This document shows, in pieces, positions 56,589 through 61,665 of a DNA stretch of 61,665 nucleotides. Both the position numbers and the translations under genes were made by a program. A model generated the notes under the pieces. It had not been told where the DNA came from. It saw only the letters and a list, made by a program, of their open reading frames with translations, and made no database searches. How positions within the stretch are numbered: the first letter of the stretch is position 1; every line of letters begins with the position of its first letter. Location: the NCBI GenBank assembly GCA_950295325.1, contig OX485807.1:17513001-17574665 (forward strand), written 5' to 3'. Origin of the DNA: Polytrichum commune. Lineage: Eukaryota > Streptophyta > Polytrichopsida > Polytrichales > Polytrichaceae.

Positions 56589-57900
56589 CTAGTCCGTGGA
56601 GAGGGCAACACCTTTGCCCCCATCATCTGCACTTGAATCCAAATGCGTATCCTCTCCACTACAATCAGTTTGTGTAGCTAAATAGCTACCCACATATGAA
56701 GTATCACCAAGAAATAGAAGTGGAAACATTTTATGGGCCTCCAACTTTCCAAATTCTTGGGCCAAAGCCGAAAAAACACGTTGGGCTCGAAGCTCTTCCG
56801 CAACATAAAGTTTCAAAGGAAATAATCCCTCGGTGTCATTGACCTCAATGTGATCCTTGGATTGCGGCTCCATTGCCCCCTGACCATTGTTCTCTGCCCT
56901 CAGAGTACGCAATTGGTCATCCATACGTTGTTGAGCAGCAAGACAAATTCCAATTATCCACACAATGCTGTTAAGATCCATAGCTTGCCCCAATAGGAAA
57001 TGTCTCTGACCTTCCTGAAGCCCGTGAGCAGCCGTGGTACCTGTAAGAAACCCCATGGCGCGTTCCCGCTCATCTGCCGTAGGCTCCTCATAAGTTTGGG
57101 TTTTTGAATCCCAAACCATGCCAGGTCCACGAGATCGAAATGCAAAAGACTGTGGATATGTCACAAAAGTAGGTAGTGCACCTCTTGGAATGCCCACCTT
57201 ATTAATTAATGCAAATGGCAAGGTGTCATTCTTGATAACTGCCAAGGAAACACGATGATCATCTAAAATGTCATCCACTTTGCGATCCATAAGGCGGGGA
57301 ATGCGGGCAATTGCCGCTGAAAGCACCCGAGGTGATACCAAGTTGGTCCAAAACCAACGAGGCCGATGAGCAAAGGAGCCCAAAGATGCAGCATCCAGAA
57401 ATGTTGGAGTACCCAGAATTTGGTTAATGTACTCACCATCCTTCACCACTTTGTGCCGGGTATCACCCAATAATGGTACATTTTCGAAAATGTACCTTGG
57501 CGGAGTTGATTGGTGGGTAAACCATCATTGCGTCAATCGCGTCAAATCCGCAAACAAACTAGACCTATGATCATCCAATCCCTGGCCAGTTCCTGCCCGC
57601 GAATGGCCTTGACAAGGCCATCCTGCAAGAATCAAATCCACGTGGCCCAACCTTCTCAAATCCTCATCACTAATCATAGTGACATCTTAAGGAAGTTGAC
57701 CACAACATCCTTGAATGGCAGAGGCTGACAATTGTGCGGGGTATCTCAACAACAATTGTTGGATGTGGTGTCGGACGGTCCTGTTGGCTGCATACCCATT
57801 GTCCACATGAATATATCGCCAAACTATAATTCCAGCTTCCAACACTGCCGCCAAACCTGTGCCAATGCCTCCAAAGATCTCCACAAGGACAATACCTTCA
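56589..57900 (-). pseudogene. DNA C5-cytosine methyltransferase domain within the gypsy polyprotein
   Basis: Read across two in-frame stops (TAA 57687-57689 and TGA 57525-57527), the frame shows the methyltransferase motifs in DNMT order. Motif I is EIFGGIGTGLAAVLEAGI (57845-57893). Motif IV is LAGWPCQGHSRAG, with the catalytic Cys codon at 57612-57614. Motif VI is FENVP (57474-57488). The C-terminal motifs IX/X are ERERAMGFLTGTT and LLGQAMDLN (about 56970-57080). The linear I-IV-VI-IX-X order is DNMT3-like rather than the rearranged order of plant DRM enzymes. It sits between the protease and reverse transcriptase. Capture of such enzymes by gypsy elements is known in charophytes. This copy could be functional only if the stops are bypassed. 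Confidence 0.85.
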
Positions 57901-60686
57901 GGTGATGGTTGCCAACGAATGGGTTGAGCAAAAGAAAATGAGGATGAATTTGGGGGTGCCTCTCCAAGCTCCAAATCCGCTACAATGTGTCGACAATGGT
58001 CGGATAACTCCTTAGGAGTTCGCCATGGTGGAGGTGGATCCTTGAAATGTCGAGCAGGAATTTGAAAAGATGGTAAAAATTGTTGTTCTGCCACATTACA
58101 AATATAGTCCATTGTTTCCTCCAATAAAACTGGAGCACAAGGCAAATCTGCAACTGAACCGCTGCAACCAAACATTGCCTCCGCAACCATAGTCATAGCA
58201 GTGGCTGCAAATGTGACGGGAATAAATACCTTCCTGCCATCTCCAGTGGACCATCCCGGTCTAATCCATGCCTCTTCCGTCCAATTATCCAAACCAAAGC
58301 CAAGTGGGTAAAGAGCTTGCTGACCAACAAGTATATCATAATTGGTAGCATTAGTAACAACACACTTCATTGACAAATGAGTGTAAGTAGGCCCTGCCCC
58401 CACATGAAAAATCAAACGTAGAGGTGCCTTGGTGTAACCTGTTGCATATTCAGTACCCCCTACTGAAGTCACAATAGTGAATGGACAAGGATCCAAGCTT
58501 GCTGGCGTCAATCCAAGACTGTCAGCAAGTCCTTTGCCAATCATAACCGGTTGAGCACCGGAATCCATCATAACTCTCAGTGGTGTAGCACGGATAGTGG
58601 GCATATCCGTGCGTGAAACGACAAACAAAGATTTGTCGTTCATCAGCCGTACAACTCCAGGTTGCAAATTATGCCGTTCGCGAGCAGGCCTTGCAGAAAT
58701 GTCTGCAAGATATGCCGCTCCCGACGCATAATTCGAAAATGACGTATCCACTACTGAAATTGATGCTGGAGGAATATCAGTTTGCTTACCAAAAGCAATG
58801 ATCGCCGCATCCGCAAGACTCGCTCGCAAATTGGCTAAGTCCTCCACCTCCTCAGCCACAGGTACGTCAACCACAGCTTGGGATACTTGAAGGGATGGCA
58901 AATCCGCCTTACCTTCTAACATTCTCCCAGCTAAATGAAAAACTGCAGCAGGCTTGAAATCCGAAGCCATAAATTCCGAACCCGAGAAAATTGGCATATG
59001 GAGAATTTTATATGCCAATGCTTGCGTAACATCCTTCGAGATGGAATCCCCATCTCTCAAAGGTACAGGGTTTTTAGTCCCAACAACAGTGGTGTCTACC
59101 AATCCAAATGAAAGAAGTAAACGTGCTTGACCAATTTGATCAGCTGGTCCGGCATGGCGAGGATGTAGCACCTCGTGGCTACCCCCACTCGTGGAAGCCA
59201 CCGCATCTGCCAATGTTTGTGAGCGAGTAGAAGCCGCCGCCACCACCTCTCCAGCTGTTCCAAACATATACATGTCCGAACCCGAGGTGCCACCACCCAC
59301 ATGCGGCTCAGAAATTTGAGCAAAAGATGCAGAAGATTTGAGCTTTTGCTCAAGCTCTGCCACCTTAGCCTCAAGACTCTGCTCCCTTGGAGACTTTCCA
59401 GTGACATAACTGGCAGGCCGCATCTCAGGATGAAGTAGGAAACAATGATCCACATCGTGATTAGTGCCACCACAATGGCTACATTTCAATTGTCTCTTCT
59501 TAGAATTGTCCCCTGCCCTTACTGGTTCCATCTTTTGTTTTAATTTTCCCAAAGGCTGAGTTTTCTTCTTCTTAGGACAATTGGGATCATTCTTCGAATG
59601 ACCAGCTTCTCCACAACCCCAACAATGCAAAATCTTTTGTTCCTTGACGGGTTGAGTCTCAGCTAAACTACTAGTAGCTGTGACAATTCTTCTTGGTTTC
59701 GGACTCTCTGTCATCCAAGATACCATATCCGTGGCATCATGTTGGCAAAGAGCCCGATCACATCTCTCAATCACGGCAAACGCTTGTGCAAGCGTAGCTC
59801 GGCCCTCGTAGTCGAGGATAATCCGAGGTGATGCCAACTCAAGTAGCCGCTTGTCAATTTTAGACAAAAAGATTTTAACAAGCTGACTCTCAGCAAAAAC
59901 ACCTCCCGACTCCACAGCAAATCGCGCGAGTCGCGTATACATGGTCCGTGGAGTATCATCCTTCTCTCGGCGGAAATCCTGGATGCGCTGCATCTGGTCT
60001 CGCCGAAACCCACCATACTCCACTTCCAAATGTGCGACAAATTCAGTAAGGGGATTAAACGGAGGTGGTGGACCAACAGCCGTCAATGCTGCCTGTGTAG
60101 CACGTGCCACCCGTGAAAGGGTTGCCGTGCTACTGCTAGCCACCATTGGCCCAAGTGCCAGTTCCGTGTCCTTAGACTCCGCCGGCGATTCCTCCTCCTT
60201 TAAGGTGGGTGGAGCTAAGGTAGCAATCGCCCCATCTTTAAGGGCTGAAATAAGCTCAACCCGGGCCTCCCAATACTGCTCCACCTCCCGAAGTTGTCGC
60301 TGATGACCCTCTGTCCAGCGTTCATAAGTTTGGAGTGCCTCATACTCCAAATGCTGAGGCAGAAGTTCAAAGGCATACCAATCATTGAAATTGGAAGACC
60401 TTTGACGTTTCTCCTTAATCCAGGTACGAAACCGGAGTTTCCAATCGGGCAAGGAAATGCCCCCAGCTCGACCTGAAAACCGATCACGCACTGAATTGTG
60501 GTGATCGTCCTCCATTTCGTCGAACGTGCCGACACTCCAAATCCGAAGCCTACTAGTAGTGTCCAACGCCGAAATAGGCTCAAAAGCCTCGTTGGTATCT
60601 ACCTCTGGCTCAAGATTTGTGGTATGCACGTCCTCCAAGTAATCTGGTGATGGAGATCGATAATATCGGCTCCTAGTTTGCACCAT
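57687..60686 (-). CDS. Gag-protease polyprotein (N-terminal part)
   Basis: An ORF of 999 codons from an ATG (MVQTRSRYYRSPSPDYLED) to a TAA. The capsid-like N-terminal region has the expected helical, Arg-rich character. Two CCHC zinc knuckles follow, CWGCGEAGHSKNDPNC (about residue 354) and CSHCGGTNHDVDHC (about 402). The protease has VMMDSGAQPVMIG (about 708). The last 80 residues are the beginning of the methyltransferase domain (motif I about 930), so the natural polyprotein runs on past this stop. Confidence 0.9.
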   Translation of the reverse strand: MVQTRSRYYRSPSPDYLEDVHTTNLEPEVDTNEAFEPISALDTTSRLRIWSVGTFDEMEDDHHNSVRDRFSGRAGGISLPDWKLRFRTWIKEKRQRSSNFNDWYAFELLPQHLEYEALQTYERWTEGHQRQLREVEQYWEARVELISALKDGAIATLAPPTLKEEESPAESKDTELALGPMVASSSTATLSRVARATQAALTAVGPPPPFNPLTEFVAHLEVEYGGFRRDQMQRIQDFRREKDDTPRTMYTRLARFAVESGGVFAESQLVKIFLSKIDKRLLELASPRIILDYEGRATLAQAFAVIERCDRALCQHDATDMVSWMTESPKPRRIVTATSSLAETQPVKEQKILHCWGCGEAGHSKNDPNCPKKKKTQPLGKLKQKMEPVRAGDNSKKRQLKCSHCGGTNHDVDHCFLLHPEMRPASYVTGKSPREQSLEAKVAELEQKLKSSASFAQISEPHVGGGTSGSDMYMFGTAGEVVAAASTRSQTLADAVASTSGGSHEVLHPRHAGPADQIGQARLLLSFGLVDTTVVGTKNPVPLRDGDSISKDVTQALAYKILHMPIFSGSEFMASDFKPAAVFHLAGRMLEGKADLPSLQVSQAVVDVPVAEEVEDLANLRASLADAAIIAFGKQTDIPPASISVVDTSFSNYASGAAYLADISARPARERHNLQPGVVRLMNDKSLFVVSRTDMPTIRATPLRVMMDSGAQPVMIGKGLADSLGLTPASLDPCPFTIVTSVGGTEYATGYTKAPLRLIFHVGAGPTYTHLSMKCVVTNATNYDILVGQQALYPLGFGLDNWTEEAWIRPGWSTGDGRKVFIPVTFAATAMTMVAEAMFGCSGSVADLPCAPVLLEETMDYICNVAEQQFLPSFQIPARHFKDPPPPWRTPKELSDHCRHIVADLELGEAPPNSSSFSFAQPIRWQPSPEGIVLVEIFGGIGTGLAAVLEAGIIVWRYIHVDNGYAANRTVRHHIQQLLLRYPAQLSASAIQGCCGQLP

Positions 60687-60845
60687 AAAATAATCACTTG
60701 AGTACCTGCAACTATCTACAAGGTAATGGCAACCTACACCTGTTGCGGCTATCTAAATGGCAATCCCTTGCCAAATGCCAAGTGTTTATGCCCCCAGAAT
60801 TCCAAAATTGTGCAAAGGTTTGAGATTGGTAATTAAAATGAAAAA

Positions 60846-61130
60846 TCAGCGTTGAAAAGGCTCATTTCCAAGGTGATTATGGACTCCAATCAACAAACTA
60901 AGTGCACCAATGGACTCCTAGGAAGATTTCACACAAATTAGGCTCAAATTTCACACCGTTCGGAGTTAATTTGCTCCCAAAAACAAAAATCAGCGTTGAA
61001 ATTAATAATTTCAGCAATGATTTTGAATTCCAATCAACAATCCAATTACACCATTGGATTCCTTGGCAAATTTCACACAAGATAGGCTCAAATTTCACTC
61101 CGTTCGGAGCTAGTATGCCCCCAAATTTGA
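60846..61130. repeat. 144-bp diverged tandem repeat
   Basis: Units start TCAGCGTTGAAA at 60846 and 60990. They share CCAATCAACAA, TTTCACACAA and GGCTCAAATTTCAC.CCGTTCGGAG. They lie just upstream of the gypsy gag and may be leader or LTR sequence. Confidence 0.8.
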
Positions 61131-61189
61131 ACCTCAAAGTTTGTGAGAATTGGATGCCAAGTTTGAAAGGTAAAAGTAAAAATGTGAAA

Positions 61190-61440
61190 ATAAAATAAAA
61201 TAAAATAAAATAATTGTTTTAATGAAACAAAACAAAAACAAAAACCAAAAAAAACAAAACAAAACAAAAAATAAAAATAAACTTTAACTTAATTAACTTA
61301 ATTAACTTAAATGAATTAACTTAATTAATTTAATTTAACTCAACCTAACTTAATTAACTTAAACTAATGAACGTAATTAATTAAGTTAATCTAAGTTAAT
61401 TAACTAACCTAATTAACTAATTAAGCTAACTAACTTAATT
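61190..61440. repeat. AT-rich simple repeats
   Basis: (AAAAC)n and (TAAAA)n followed by a (TTAACTTAAT)-type array to about 61440. Confidence 0.9.
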
Positions 61441-61466
61441 AATCAACTTCAACTTAAAGTCAAAGG

Positions 61467-61665
61467 GGGGGGGGGGGGGGTGTTACCTGAAAAGGGGAGG
61501 GGGGGCCAGGCAGGCGCCGCCCGCCCGCCCCCGGCCCGCTGCCACCTCGCCGCGGGGCCCGGCTGCCGCCCGCCCGCCCCCGGCCCGTGATTGTCCGCCC
61601 CCGCCCCGGGATTTTGCCACCCCGGGGTGCAGAATTGGAGTTCCAGGAGCTCCAGGAGCTCCAAG
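61467..61665. other. Poly-G run and GC-rich tail
   Basis: About 14-18 G residues are followed by about 175 bp of (CCGCCCG)-like GC-rich DNA, unlike anything else in the window, ending in a GAGCTCCAG duplication. It may be a genuine GC-rich repeat, an LTR, or an assembly or library artefact. Confidence 0.5.

Larger units (their letters stand above)
53445..60686 (-). mobile_element. Ty3/gypsy retrotransposon body with methyltransferase and PHD finger
   Basis: A single reading frame of 2414 codons from the ATG at 60686 to the stop at 53445, broken by TAA (57687-57689), TGA (57525-57527) and TAG (56589-56591). Domain order is Gag with two zinc knuckles, aspartic protease, DNA C5-methyltransferase, reverse transcriptase, RNase H, integrase, PHD finger. 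The order RT-RH-IN defines Ty3/gypsy. The 5' LTR and primer-binding site are not seen and probably lie beyond 61665. Confidence 0.9.

Overview
The window looks like transposon-rich nuclear DNA from a streptophyte (land plant or charophyte alga). It has a TTTAGGG-type telomeric stretch (28774-28808), GT-AG introns (some with a TACTAAC-like branch site), TATA-box promoters, a tRNA-derived SINE, MITEs, a hAT relic, a Mutator-like gene and a Ty3/gypsy element. I cannot name the species. A gypsy element carrying a C5-cytosine methyltransferase is known from charophytes, so an early-diverging streptophyte is a reasonable but unproven guess.

Layout. 1-17 kb is mostly non-coding and AT-rich. It holds a SINE with clear target-site duplications (122-494), one compact GC-rich intronless gene with NPF/DPF motifs (6170-7147), degraded dispersed repeats, a foldback repeat (9.1-9.5 kb), a 91-bp tandem duplication (15.7 kb) and a pogo-like MITE (16069-16948).

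17.7-33.7 kb appears to be one large element with divergent genes. Leftward is a four-exon gene of about 1597 codons (ParB/DGQHR-like motif, SUMO-interacting-like motif, coiled coil, FCP1/NIF-like phosphatase domain), followed by a small Ser/Pro-rich ORF pair. Rightward is a 983-residue two-exon protein with a GHTHxDID (DUF7869-like, RNase H-fold) transposase signature. About 18 copies of a palindrome, core TTACGGACGCGCGTCCGTAA, lie in every predicted intron of these genes and in both upstream regions. Eight form a quasi-regular array at 24.45-25.03 kb. Both genes are open. I regard this as the best candidate for an undescribed system: an element with its own palindromic binding site and possibly a dedicated silencing or anti-silencing factor.

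33.8-39 kb is mostly featureless. 39.05-45.5 kb holds a second element: a zinc-finger/Ulp1-protease gene broken by four in-frame TAG codons. A different motif (GTGTCAC/GTGACAC) occurs in each of its introns and near both ends. 46.5-50.7 kb holds an intact Mutator-like transposase gene with a SWIM finger and a tandemly duplicated N-terminal domain. A small basic protein gene diverges from it at 51.27 kb.

52-61 kb holds a 117-bp tandem repeat, a 102-bp direct-repeat pair, and a leftward Ty3/gypsy element (53.4-60.7 kb) with the order Gag - protease - DNA C5-methyltransferase - RT - RNase H - integrase - PHD finger. It is a single frame of 2414 codons broken by one TAA, one TGA and one TAG. The window ends in simple repeats and an abruptly GC-rich tail.
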